DNA from: Flavobacterium sp. Root420
GTDB taxonomy: Bacteria; Bacteroidota; Bacteroidia; Flavobacteriales; Flavobacteriaceae
Reading direction: 5' to 3'
DNA: 36,744 bases
Assembly: GCF_001427905.1 (NCBI RefSeq)
Contig: NZ_LMEF01000017.1
Coordinates: forward strand, 1 to 36,744
Shown here one piece after another: positions 17,731 to 24,979 of the stretch. The position numbers and the translations under genes are program-made. Under the pieces are notes generated by a model, which saw only the letters and a program-made list of their open reading frames with translations, did not search any database and had not been told where the DNA came from. Numbering within the stretch: the first letter of the stretch is position 1; each line of letters starts with the position of its first letter.

Positions 17731-18747
17731 ATGAAAGTATTAGTAACAGGGGGATTAGGATTTATTGGTTCTCACACCGTAGTCGAATTGCAAAATGAAG
17801 GCTTTGAAGTTGTGATAATTGATAACCTTTCCAATTCTACAGAAGATGTTTTAAAAGGAATTACGGCAATTACAGGAAAAACGCCTTTATTTGAAAAATT
17901 AGATTTAAGAGAAAAAGCGTCCGTTCAGGATTTCTTTAAAAAACATAATGATGTTACCGGAGTAATTCATTTTGCAGCCTCAAAAGCGGTTGGAGAAAGT
18001 GTTGAAAATCCGTTGTTGTATTACGAAAACAACATCAGCAGTTTAGTTTATCTTTTACAGGAATTACAGCAAAAACCTGAAGCAAGTTTCATTTTTAGCT
18101 CGTCTTGTACTGTTTACGGGCAAGCCGAAAAAATGCCAATTACCGAGGATGCTCCCGTACAAGAAGCAATGTCTCCTTACGGAAATACCAAGCAAATTGG
18201 AGAAGAAATTATAACAGACACTGCTAAAGTAACTAATATAAATGCGATTTTATTGCGTTATTTTAATCCGGTTGGAGCGCATTCATCCAATGAAATTGGA
18301 GAATTGCCATTAGGTGTTCCTCAGAACTTAGTGCCTTTTATTACGCAAACAGGTGTTGGATTGCGTAAGGAATTATCTGTTTTTGGAGATGATTATCCAA
18401 CTCCTGACGGAACTGCAGTTCGGGATTATATTCACGTTGTTGATTTGGCAAAAGCACACGTAATTGCATTACAGCGTTTATTCAATAAAAAGAATTTACA
18501 AAAAGTAGAAACCTTTAATTTAGGGACCGGAAAAGGAAGTTCTGTTCTTGAGGTAATTCATAGTTTCGAAAAAGTAAGTGATAAAAAATTGCCTTACAAG
18601 ATTATGCCACGTCGCGAAGGAGATATTACTGAAGCATATGCAAATACTGATAAGGCAAATGATGTTTTGGGTTGGAAAGCTCAACTAACATTAGATGAGG
18701 CGATGTCAAGTGCCTGGAAATGGGAACAAAAAATAAGGAATAAATAA
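17731..18747 (+). CDS. galE: UDP-glucose 4-epimerase
   Basis: A 338-residue short-chain dehydrogenase/reductase of the extended type that interconverts UDP-glucose and UDP-galactose (or the N-acetyl forms). The NAD-binding GGLGFIG is at residues 7-13, and the SSSCTVYG motif supplies the catalytic Ser. The catalytic pair Tyr150-x3-Lys154 lies in SPYGNTK. FNPVGAH, VRDYIHVVDLA and NLGTGKGSSV are GalE hallmarks. It is third in the run after the aminotransferase and the NTF2-like gene, and a hairpin terminator follows 27 bp after the stop. It probably feeds galactose-type sugars into lipopolysaccharide or exopolysaccharide. Confidence 0.96.
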   Translation: MKVLVTGGLGFIGSHTVVELQNEGFEVVIIDNLSNSTEDVLKGITAITGKTPLFEKLDLREKASVQDFFKKHNDVTGVIHFAASKAVGESVENPLLYYENNISSLVYLLQELQQKPEASFIFSSSCTVYGQAEKMPITEDAPVQEAMSPYGNTKQIGEEIITDTAKVTNINAILLRYFNPVGAHSSNEIGELPLGVPQNLVPFITQTGVGLRKELSVFGDDYPTPDGTAVRDYIHVVDLAKAHVIALQRLFNKKNLQKVETFNLGTGKGSSVLEVIHSFEKVSDKKLPYKIMPRREGDITEAYANTDKANDVLGWKAQLTLDEAMSSAWKWEQKIRNK

Positions 18748-18774
18748 TTTCTTAAGTTAAAATTATAAAATTTT

Positions 18775-18813
18775 AAAATCCCAAATTATACGATTGTAAT
18801 TTGGGATTTTTTT
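18775..18813 (+). terminator. Terminator after galE
   Basis: A 14-bp perfect stem AAAATCCCAAATTA (18775-18788) with its complement at 18797-18810, an 8-base loop and a T-tail. It closes the DegT-NTF2-galE unit. Confidence 0.88.
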
Positions 18814-18835
18814 ATTCAAAAGGCATTTAAATATT

Positions 18836-19738
18836 ATGAAACAAAGTTTAAATTATAAATTACTATTTGCCTTAACAGCCGTAGGAATTATTTGGGGTAC
18901 TACGTTTTTGGGAATTCGCGTGGCTGTAGAAACAATTCCGCCCTGGTTTGTAACATCAATCCGTCAGGGATTAGCCGGTTTGATTGTTATGACTATTCTG
19001 TTATTTAAAAAAGAATTGAAATGGATTGGCTGGGAAAATTTAAAACATCAGTTGGTTCCATCAGTATTAATGATTGTGATTGCGAATGGCTTTACGACAA
19101 TTGCAGAACAAACACTCCCGAGTGGATTGGCATCTGTAATGAGTGCTTTGTCACCAGTGCTTATTTTTATTGGAGGCATTTTGTTTGGATTGCAAAAAGC
19201 AAGTTTAAAAGGTTTTGTCGGAGTTATAATCGGGTTTTCGGGCGTTGTTTTTATTTTCAAGGATGGACTTGGTTCATTTTTAGACGAGAATTATAAACAC
19301 GGACTTATATTTATAAGTTTGGCGATTTTAGCATGGGCAGCGGGAACAATTTATATTAAAACGCACGCTCATAAACCGAATAATATTGCGCTAAATTTAT
19401 TTTATCAGTTTTCAATGGCTTCCTGTATTCAGCTTGTTTTGGCTTTTATTTTTTCGCCCAATCCAGACCTAAGCTCATGGAGTTCCAGAAGTATATTTGC
19501 TGCTTTGTATTTGTCTGTATTTGGATCGGTAATTGCTTTTTTCTGTTACAATTATGCTTTAAAACAGGTAACAGCAGTACAGGTTTCTATTTTGTCTTAT
19601 GTGAACACAATTATTGCTGTTTTTTTAGGTTGGTTAATTTTAGATGAAAAAATTACAGTAGATTTTATTATAGCAACCATACTTATTATTCTTGGAGTTT
19701 TTATTATCAACTATAAGAAGAAAGAAAAGAATGTTTAA
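18836..19738 (+). CDS. EamA-family (DMT superfamily) transporter
   Basis: A 300-residue inner-membrane protein with about ten hydrophobic helices arranged as two EamA repeats. The first begins at WGTTFLGIRVAVETIPPWF and the second around AWAAGTIYIKTHA. SGLASVMSALSPVLIFIGG and the late ILDEKITVDFIIATILIILGVF are typical of drug/metabolite exporters. Substrates of this family range from amino acids to cofactors, so none is assigned. The C-terminus is basic (YKKKEK). It follows the galE terminator by 23 bp and probably has its own start of transcription. Confidence 0.92.
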   Translation: MKQSLNYKLLFALTAVGIIWGTTFLGIRVAVETIPPWFVTSIRQGLAGLIVMTILLFKKELKWIGWENLKHQLVPSVLMIVIANGFTTIAEQTLPSGLASVMSALSPVLIFIGGILFGLQKASLKGFVGVIIGFSGVVFIFKDGLGSFLDENYKHGLIFISLAILAWAAGTIYIKTHAHKPNNIALNLFYQFSMASCIQLVLAFIFSPNPDLSSWSSRSIFAALYLSVFGSVIAFFCYNYALKQVTAVQVSILSYVNTIIAVFLGWLILDEKITVDFIIATILIILGVFIINYKKKEKNV

Positions 19739-19767
19739 ACGTGGAAATTTTCAGACAACTTATTTTG

Positions 19768-19775
19768 TAAATTTG
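19768..19775 (+). promoter_or_regulatory. Possible -7 box upstream of the 38-codon ORF
   Basis: TAAATTTG matches TAnnTTTG and lies 40 bp before the small ORF's ATG. No good TTG stands 18-20 bp upstream, so the call is tentative. Confidence 0.4.
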
Positions 19776-19815
19776 TAAGATAAAATTGTAGGAATAGTGG
19801 AAGCGGAAAAAGAAA

Positions 19816-19932
19816 ATGAAAAAAAACACTTTTGATTTTGATGCTGAGTTTGAAAAAGCGTTAACTCCAGAGGAATTTAAAGCTGAAATGTTTAAAAGAA
19901 TAAAAGGATTCTTGGAAGTAATAAGGAAATAA
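19816..19932 (+). CDS. 38-residue small protein, unknown
   Basis: A short ORF from ATG 19816 to TAA 19932. The product is highly charged, beginning MKKNTFDFDAEFEKALTPEE and ending GFLEVIRK; the middle (EEFKAEMFKRIKGFL) would form an amphipathic helix. There is no signal peptide or membrane segment. I recognise no family. The case for a real gene is its context: a TAAATTTG box 40 bp upstream, AAGAAA-rich sequence before the ATG, and a strong hairpin terminator starting right after the stop, all in a gap that otherwise lacks a gene. A regulatory small RNA with an accidental ORF is the alternative. Confidence 0.5.
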   Translation: MKKNTFDFDAEFEKALTPEEFKAEMFKRIKGFLEVIRK

Positions 19933-19934
19933 AA

Positions 19935-19973
19935 AAATCTTTGTCAGTTGAAAACTTTGACAAAGATTTTTTT
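19935..19973 (+). terminator. Terminator after the 38-codon ORF
   Basis: A long stem AAAATCTTTGTCA paired with TGACAAAGATTTT around an 11-base loop, followed by a T-run, immediately downstream of the small ORF's stop. Confidence 0.85.
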
Positions 19974-20004
19974 TTGTACAACTATCTGTATTCTTATTAA
20001 AAAC

Positions 20005-20107
20005 ATAGCCAATGGTTTCAACCATTGGGACACAATATAATTACCAAGATACATTACCACAATTCAATTATATCAATCCGTCTTCCAAGGTTGAAACCTT
20101 GGGCTAT
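20005..20107. repeat. Paired inverted palindromes, REP/BIME-like
   Basis: The left unit starts ATAGCC and forms hairpin CCAATGGTT-TC-AACCATTGG (20009-20028). The right unit forms CCAAGGTT-GA-AACCTTGG (20085-20102) and ends GGCTAT (20102-20107). The right unit is close to the reverse complement of the left, so the pair is one 103-bp head-to-head element. Such paired palindromes resemble REP sequences mobilised by RAYT transposases, though none is present here. It lies between the small ORF and fabD, which converge. Confidence 0.7.
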
Positions 20108-20199
20108 ATCAAATAATATAGAATCAAATATGTGTGTTTAAATTCTAAAAATCCCACAGGTTTTCGTATTGATCCTAAATTTAAGGATAATTAAAAAAA

Positions 20200-20238
20200 T
20201 AAAATCCTCATAAACAATTTAGTTCATGAGGATTTTAT
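20200..20238 (-). terminator. Terminator of fabD
   Basis: AAAATCCTCAT pairs with ATGAGGATTTT around a 13-base loop, with A- and T-runs on the two sides. It is 47 bp past the fabD stop in the minus direction. Confidence 0.75.
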
Positions 20239-20284
20239 TCATATTAGTCAATAGCTGAAAACTGAGACTTCGACTAAAAACTAA

Positions 20285-21160
20285 TTAAGCATTAGCAGTA
20301 ACCGCTTCCTTGTCAATTTTATTAATCAAACCAGCTAAGACTTTTCCAGGACCAACTTCAGTAAATAAAGTAGCACCGTCAGCGATCATTTGCTGCACAG
20401 ATTGTGTCCATTTTACCGGAGCAGTCAATTGTATAATTAAGTTCTTTTTGATTTCGTTTGCATCAGAAACTGCGTTTGCAGTAACATTTTGATAAACCGG
20501 GCAAATAGGAGTTGAAAAAGTTGTAGCTTCAATTGCTGCAGCTAATTCTTCTCTTGCCGGTTCCATCATTGGTGAGTGAAATGCTCCTCCGACAGGTAAA
20601 ATTAAAGCACGTTTTGCTCCGGCAGCTTTCATCGCTTCACAAGCTTTTTCAACTGCAGTAGTTTCTCCTGAAATTACTAATTGTCCCGGGCAGTTATAGT
20701 TGGCAGCAACCACAATTCCGTCAATAGAAGCACAAACTTCTTCAACAATATTATCAGCCAATCCTAAAACCGCAGCCATTGTAGATGGAGTGATTTCACA
20801 GGCTTTTTGCATTGCCAAAGCACGTTGTGAAACTAATTTAAGACCATCTTCAAAAGATAAAGTTCCGTTGGCAACCAAAGCAGAAAATTCGCCTAAAGAA
20901 TGTCCGGCAACCATTTCCGGTTTGAAATCTTCACCTAAAGTTTTAGCTAAAATAACAGAGTGCAAAAATACTGCTGGCTGTGTAACTTTAGTTTCTTTTA
21001 ATTCTTCGGCAGTACCTTCGAACATAATATCTGTAATTCTAAAACCTAAAATTTCATTAGCTTTTTCGAATAGTTCTTTGGCTAAAGCCGATGATTCATA
21101 TAAGTCTTTGCCCATTCCTGTAAACTGTGCGCCCTGACCTGGAAATACGTATGCTTTCAT
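20285..21160 (-). CDS. fabD: Malonyl-CoA:ACP transacylase
   Basis: A 291-residue enzyme that loads malonyl groups onto acyl carrier protein for fatty-acid synthesis. It has the N-terminal GQGAQ (8-12), the nucleophile elbow GHSLGE with Ser88, and the active-site His195 in GGAFHSPMM; the usual arginine is not checked. The length and collinearity fit FabD over polyketide acyltransferases, and no other fatty-acid gene is adjacent. Upstream on the minus strand is a TATTTTTG box (21219-21226), and the leader contains a 7-bp inverted repeat (ATTGAAA/TTTCAAT, 21193-21211). DUF983 lies 74 bp upstream in the same direction and may share a transcript. Confidence 0.95.
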   Translation of the reverse strand: MKAYVFPGQGAQFTGMGKDLYESSALAKELFEKANEILGFRITDIMFEGTAEELKETKVTQPAVFLHSVILAKTLGEDFKPEMVAGHSLGEFSALVANGTLSFEDGLKLVSQRALAMQKACEITPSTMAAVLGLADNIVEEVCASIDGIVVAANYNCPGQLVISGETTAVEKACEAMKAAGAKRALILPVGGAFHSPMMEPAREELAAAIEATTFSTPICPVYQNVTANAVSDANEIKKNLIIQLTAPVKWTQSVQQMIADGATLFTEVGPGKVLAGLINKIDKEAVTANA

Positions 21161-21192
21161 TTGTCTAATTTATTTTTTTTATTTTTTTTGAA

Positions 21193-21211
21193 ATTGAAAA
21201 TTAGTTTCAAT
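21193..21211. promoter_or_regulatory. Inverted repeat in the fabD leader
   Basis: ATTGAAA-N5-TTTCAAT is a perfect 7-bp inverted repeat between a possible -7 box (21219-21226, minus) and the fabD start. It could be an operator or only AT-rich chance symmetry. Confidence 0.35.
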
Positions 21212-21234
21212 TGAAAGGCAAAAATAGTATTTTT

Positions 21235-21597
21235 TTAGCTCGTATAATCCTTAAACATATAAATCCATGCTAATCTTGAAAATCGAAGATTGAAAGAAGT
21301 GAGTAAAGTAATGACAACGGCAATAATGGGAATAATTCGTAAATCGAATGTTTGCTCGAAGAAAAATTGGGAAACACAATAAGTAGCAATACCTTGTGCA
21401 ACTGTCAATCCGTAGTTTACATACATGGCGCCAAAGAAATATCCTGGTTCTTTTTGGAATTTGTAATTACAATGACTGCAATATTCATTCATTTTCGGAA
21501 GACCAAAATTCAGGAAAATATTTTTGTCTTTAAAAACTTTTCCTTTATGACAAATCGGACATTCGTTGCTCAAAATATGAGTTAATGTATTTGACAT
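21235..21597 (-). CDS. DUF983 family membrane protein
   Basis: A 120-residue protein with an N-terminal zinc-ribbon-like part (ECPICHKGKVF and YCSHCNYKF, two CxxC pairs, residues about 11-50) and two C-terminal membrane helices (about 52-78 and 85-103). This is the DUF983 layout; its role is unknown, with no enzyme activity assigned. A TACCTTTG box sits about 20-30 bp upstream on the minus strand. It precedes fabD in the same direction. Confidence 0.87.
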   Translation of the reverse strand: MSNTLTHILSNECPICHKGKVFKDKNIFLNFGLPKMNEYCSHCNYKFQKEPGYFFGAMYVNYGLTVAQGIATYCVSQFFFEQTFDLRIIPIIAVVITLLTSFNLRFSRLAWIYMFKDYTS

Positions 21598-21774
21598 GAC
21601 TTTGTTGTTTTTTATTTCTACAAAGGTAAATCAATGTAGAATAGAAGTCTTTTTTATATCTTCGCTTCTTATAGCACAATAAAGACATTTTGATTGAAAT
21701 TCCAAATCCCAAATCTGACATTTCAAATTTGAAATCTGAAATCTGAAAATATGAAATCTACAATCTAATAGCGT

Positions 21775-22638
21775 ATGAAAAAATATCCAATTTATAGTGT
21801 CCAGAATTTCAGTTGTAATGATGTGCATCGCGATTTTTATGTGAATACTTTTGCAGAACATTTAAAAAGTCACAGTTTTATAGAAGAACCACATCGGCAT
21901 GATTCCTATTTGATGGTATTTTTTACAAATGGTTCAGGATTACATGAAGTAGATTTTGATCAATTCGAAATTAAAAGAGGAAGTTTATTCGTTTTACAGC
22001 CCGGACAAATACATCATTGGAGTCTGTCTGAAGACATCGAAGGATTTGTGATTATTTTTTCGCAAGAACTCTATAATTTATATTTCGGACAGAAAAAGAT
22101 CAACGAATATAATTTTTATCATTCAATTCATAATCGCCCGGAAATGGTTTTTGAAGAAGAGGAACTGCCTAAAATAGTACCTTACTTTGATTTGCTGATA
22201 CAGGAAAACAATCAGAATAATAAAATGCAATTAGATAAAATGCTGAATTTATTAGATTGCATTCACATCGAAATTTCGCGAAAATATAGTGAAACGTATT
22301 CTCATCAAACACATTCGTACAACATCAAAATCAACAAATTTGAATCGCTGTTAGAGCGTTATTTCAGACAAGAAAAATTGCCGTCTTTTTACGCAGAAAA
22401 ATTAAATATCACGCTAAAACATTTAAATAGAATCTGCAATGAAATCCTGCAAAAAACCGCAACAGAAGTAATCATGGATCGTGTCATTCTGGAAATAAAA
22501 AGAATGTTAATCGACAAACAATTAGCGGTAAATGAAGTTGCATTTGCTGTTGGCTATGAAGATTACTCTTATTTCTCCAGATTTTTCAAAAAACAAACCG
22601 GAATGTCTCCCACAGAATTTAGAAATACAGTACGATAA
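21775..22638 (+). CDS. AraC-family transcriptional regulator with cupin sensor
   Basis: A 287-residue regulator. Residues about 30-110 are an AraC-type cupin sensor (EEPHRHDSYLMVFFTNG, then LFVLQPGQIHHWSL). The C-terminal 100 residues carry two helix-turn-helix motifs: FYAEKLNITLKHLNRIC and the signature VAFAVGYEDYSYFSRFFKK-TGMSPTEFR. The inducer is unknown. Its 5' region is low-complexity (AAATCTGA repeated). It converges on yceI across a shared terminator. Because yceI and pirin share an upstream motif, this gene is a natural candidate for their regulator, but nothing in the sequence proves it. Confidence 0.93.
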   Translation: MKKYPIYSVQNFSCNDVHRDFYVNTFAEHLKSHSFIEEPHRHDSYLMVFFTNGSGLHEVDFDQFEIKRGSLFVLQPGQIHHWSLSEDIEGFVIIFSQELYNLYFGQKKINEYNFYHSIHNRPEMVFEEEELPKIVPYFDLLIQENNQNNKMQLDKMLNLLDCIHIEISRKYSETYSHQTHSYNIKINKFESLLERYFRQEKLPSFYAEKLNITLKHLNRICNEILQKTATEVIMDRVILEIKRMLIDKQLAVNEVAFAVGYEDYSYFSRFFKKQTGMSPTEFRNTVR

Positions 22639-22645
22639 TTTTTTT

Positions 22646-22711
22646 TCGCCACGTATTCACGAATTTTTTTAGCGTAAGTTTGGAAAAATATAATTCGTGA
22701 ATTCGTGGCGA
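22646..22711. repeat. Dispersed inverted repeat, CGCCACGAATTCACG family, copy 1
   Basis: A 20-bp left arm (22646-22665) and right arm (22692-22711) are reverse complements with one mismatch. The consensus arm is TCGCCACGAATTCACGAATT. A second copy is at 30171-30261. It lies between the convergent AraC-type and yceI genes, next to the terminator hairpin. Confidence 0.85.
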
Positions 22712-22732
22712 TTTTTCCTTTATTTCAACAAG

Positions 22733-22768
22733 AAAAACCCTGTACTTCCGAAAATGTACAGGGTTTTT
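22733..22768. terminator. Bidirectional terminator between the AraC-type gene and yceI
   Basis: A perfect 13-bp stem AAAAACCCTGTAC (22733-22745) with its complement (22756-22768), and A/T runs on both sides. It serves the converging genes. Confidence 0.9.
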
Positions 22769-22800
22769 AACCAACCAAATTAAAACCTATTTTTATAAGA

Positions 22801-23334
22801 TTAAGCTTGTTTTGCAAATTGTAATTCAATGTTCAAACGAACTTCTTCTCCAACTAAAACGCCACCAGTTTCAAGAGCTGAGTTCCAGTTTAATCCCCAA
22901 TCTTTACGATTGATTTTACCTTCAATATTTAAACCTACTTTAGTGTTTCCCCAAGGATCAGTCATGATTCCGCTAAATTCTACAGGAAATTTTACTGTTT
23001 TAGAAACACCTTTAATGTTTAAATCTCCAGTTAATTCATATTCTCCATCATTGATTTTTTTGAATGAAGAACCTTTGAAAGTTAATTTTGGGTGATTTTC
23101 AGCATCAAAGAAATCTCCACTTCTCAAATGCCCATCTCTGTCTGCATTTGCAGTGTCGATAGAAGCGATATCGCCAGAAAATTGAATATCAGCATTTTCG
23201 AAGTTGTCTCCGTCTGTAATAATTGTTGCATCGTAGGTTCCAAATTTACCTGAAACATTTGTAAACATCATGTGTTTAACTTTAAAACCAATTTCTGAGT
23301 GTGTTGGGTCAATTGACCATTTTGTAGTTGCCAT
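22801..23334 (-). CDS. YceI-family lipid-binding protein
   Basis: A 177-residue protein of the YceI fold, a lipocalin-like barrel that binds isoprenoid-type lipids. It has the family start WSIDPTHSEIGFKVKHMMFTNVSGKF, the central HLRSGDFFDAENHPKLTFKGSSF, and the C-terminal RKDWGLNWN stretch. There is no signal peptide, so it is likely cytoplasmic, unlike E. coli YceI. It forms a single-gene unit between a strong terminator and a promoter whose -33 region is replaced by the motif shared with pirin. This suggests that a common stress or metabolic signal controls both. Confidence 0.92.
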   Translation of the reverse strand: MATTKWSIDPTHSEIGFKVKHMMFTNVSGKFGTYDATIITDGDNFENADIQFSGDIASIDTANADRDGHLRSGDFFDAENHPKLTFKGSSFKKINDGEYELTGDLNIKGVSKTVKFPVEFSGIMTDPWGNTKVGLNIEGKINRKDWGLNWNSALETGGVLVGEEVRLNIELQFAKQA

Positions 23335-23374
23335 AATTTTTATTTTTTAAATAATTAATTTCATTTTGATAGGA

Positions 23375-23420
23375 CAAAGTTACGTTGGTAGTAATCGTAA
23401 CGCACTTAACTTAGATTAAG
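23375..23420 (-). promoter_or_regulatory. yceI promoter with putative activator site
   Basis: On the minus strand: a 19-bp motif CTTAATCTAAGTTAAGTGC (23420-23402) that contains CTTAA-N6-TTAAG, then 19 bp, then -7 box TAACTTTG (23382-23375). The motif ends where a TTG -33 element should be. The -7 box ends 40 bp before the start codon. The same motif and spacing occur before pirin. Confidence 0.7.
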
Positions 23421-23517
23421 AAATAAAAAGTGCGATTTTTTATTTTTAAATTGATTATCCTAAAAATACAATTCTCATGTAGATTGAAATTATCCTTTAG
23501 GAAAAGTTTAGTAAAAA

Positions 23518-23561
23518 AAGAAACGATAATAATCTGAATTACAGACTTATTACCGTTTCTT
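23518..23561 (-). terminator. Terminator of the pirin gene
   Basis: An imperfect stem AAGAAACG-A-TAATAA paired with TTATTA-C-CGTTTCTT, with poly-T in the minus direction, 30 bp past the pirin stop. Confidence 0.75.
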
Positions 23562-23591
23562 AAAAAAAAAGTATTAGTTGTGTTGCATGAA

Positions 23592-24308
23592 TTAATAGTT
23601 CATCGGAATATCCATCAATAAGAATTCGGCATCCGTATTTGCTTTTATATTTAAGATATCAGTTCCTGAAATTCCAACAGCATCACGAGTGTTTAATTCC
23701 TGACCGTTGATTGTTACGTTTCCTTTTAAAACAAAAGCGTAAGCTCCATTTCCTTCTTTTTTGATTTTATATTCAGTTGCAATTCCGGCATCAAAATTTC
23801 CCATATTAAACCAGGCATCCTGATGAATCCAAACGCCTTCGTCATCTGCATTTGGAGACAAAATTTGCGCTAGTTTATTATGTCTGTCAGCAACATTCAA
23901 TGTAATTTGTTGGTAACGAGGTGTTACATTTCTTTTGTTCGGAAACAACCAGATTTGCAACAATTTTGTTTGTTGATCTGCATTTGGGTTAAACTCACTA
24001 TGTTGAACTCCGGTTCCGGCGCTCATTACCTGAATATCACCATTTTTGATGATTTCCGTATTTCCCATGCTGTCTTTGTGTGCTAAGTCGCCTTCTAGCG
24101 GAATGGTAATAATTTCCATATTATCGTGCGGATGTGTTCCGAAACCCATTCCGCCTGCGATGGTATCATCGTTCAAAACGCGAAGTGCTCCAAACTGAAT
24201 TCTTTCCGGATTGTACCAGCTTGCAAAACTAAAACTGTGATAAGCGTTAAGCCATCCATGATTTGCATTTCCTCTTGTCTCTGCTTTGTGCAATACTATA
24301 TTTTCCAT
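23592..24308 (-). CDS. Pirin-family bicupin (quercetin-dioxygenase-like)
   Basis: A 238-residue two-cupin protein. The metal ligands of pirin are all present in the first cupin: His59 and His61 (GTHPHDN), His103 and Glu105 (VQHSEF), near-identical to human pirin numbering (56, 58, 101, 103). It also has the family start with AETRGNANHGWL and FSFASWYNPERIQFGALRVLNDD. Bacterial pirins include YhhW-type quercetin dioxygenases and enzymes that modulate metabolism; which applies here is unknown. It is a one-gene unit with its own terminator, and its promoter shares a distinctive upstream motif with yceI. Confidence 0.94.
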   Translation of the reverse strand: MENIVLHKAETRGNANHGWLNAYHSFSFASWYNPERIQFGALRVLNDDTIAGGMGFGTHPHDNMEIITIPLEGDLAHKDSMGNTEIIKNGDIQVMSAGTGVQHSEFNPNADQQTKLLQIWLFPNKRNVTPRYQQITLNVADRHNKLAQILSPNADDEGVWIHQDAWFNMGNFDAGIATEYKIKKEGNGAYAFVLKGNVTINGQELNTRDAVGISGTDILNIKANTDAEFLLMDIPMNY

Positions 24309-24337
24309 GATGTATGTGTTTTGTTATTTTTATAGTA

Positions 24338-24383
24338 CAAATTTACGATCAAGGTGGTAGAAAAGCACTTAATGTAGATTAAG
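24338..24383 (-). promoter_or_regulatory. pirin promoter with putative activator site
   Basis: On the minus strand: CTTAATCTACATTAAGTGC (24383-24365), then exactly 19 bp, then TAAATTTG (24345-24338), 29 bp before the start codon. Seventeen of the 19 motif bases equal those upstream of yceI, and the spacing is the same. Confidence 0.72.
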
Positions 24384-24979
24384 AAAAAAGGGGCTGAGGT
24401 TCTGAGGTGCTAAGTTGCTAAGGTTTTTGTTTTGACCAAAATAAAAGAAAGTCCCAGCGGGACAATATGTTTATAGAAAATGATTGAAGCGAAGCATCAA
24501 AGCTCCAGCGGAGTGAAATGTTAATTTTAGGAAATAAAAAAATATCGTCCCGCTGAAGCTTTGATGTTGGATTGGATGTTTTTTAAGTTTTTTTTGAAGC
24601 AGTAAATTTGGTATTCAAAAGACGTCTAGTCCCGCTATCCGTTTCAATCTTTTGTGCCGAACCCCGACACAAAAGGATTTCCTCCCGAAGCCTCGGGACT
24701 ATCGGGGCTAAATGAGAAGTTTCATTTTTTATAAGAAGGAGCAGAGGTTCAAAGTGCAGAGGTTTACAGCTTTTTTGCCATTCAGTTGTCATCTCGACGA
24801 AGGAGATCACACAAGTGGCTCGACAAAGATTGGCGATTGTTGGATCGGACTTTCTAGTGCGATCTCTCCTTCGTCGAGATGACAAGATTGTGTTCAGAGA
24901 ATTATATTCAAAGGGAAATAAAACTTTGCGACTTCGCTCCCGATAGTTATCGGGATTGCGAGATTAAAAGAAACTCGTA
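24384..24979. repeat. Non-coding island of several dispersed repeat families
   Basis: About 600 bp with no credible gene, tiled by different repeat types. In order: iterated GCTGAGGTTCTGAGGTGC-type units (24393-24427); a GTCCC-AGC-GGGAC hairpin (24451-24463); an inverted pair CATCAAAGC...GCTTTGATG (24495-24566); a CTTTTGTG/CACAAAAG hairpin (24649-24675); CCCGAAGCCTCGGG (24687-24700); GCAGAGGTTCAAAGTGCAGA (about 24742-24761); a 100-bp inverted-repeat element (24786-24885); and a CCCGATA-GT-TATCGGG hairpin (24939-24954). The 100-aa minus ORF here is an accident of these repeats. Confidence 0.75.
24786..24885. mobile_element. MITE-like 100-bp element with perfect 21-bp terminal inverted repeats
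   Basis: The left end (24786-24806, containing TGTCATCTCGACGAAGGAGA) and the right end (24865-24885) are perfect reverse complements over 21 bp, with a 58-bp unstructured core. There is no coding capacity and no obvious target-site duplication in the flanks. The form fits a small non-autonomous element or a folded REP-type unit. Confidence 0.65.

Noticed and set aside
24583..24885. 100-codon minus-strand ORF (Arg-rich start)
   Set aside because: It runs through the 100-bp inverted-repeat element and other repeats, resembles no protein family, and its first codons are the element's terminal repeat.
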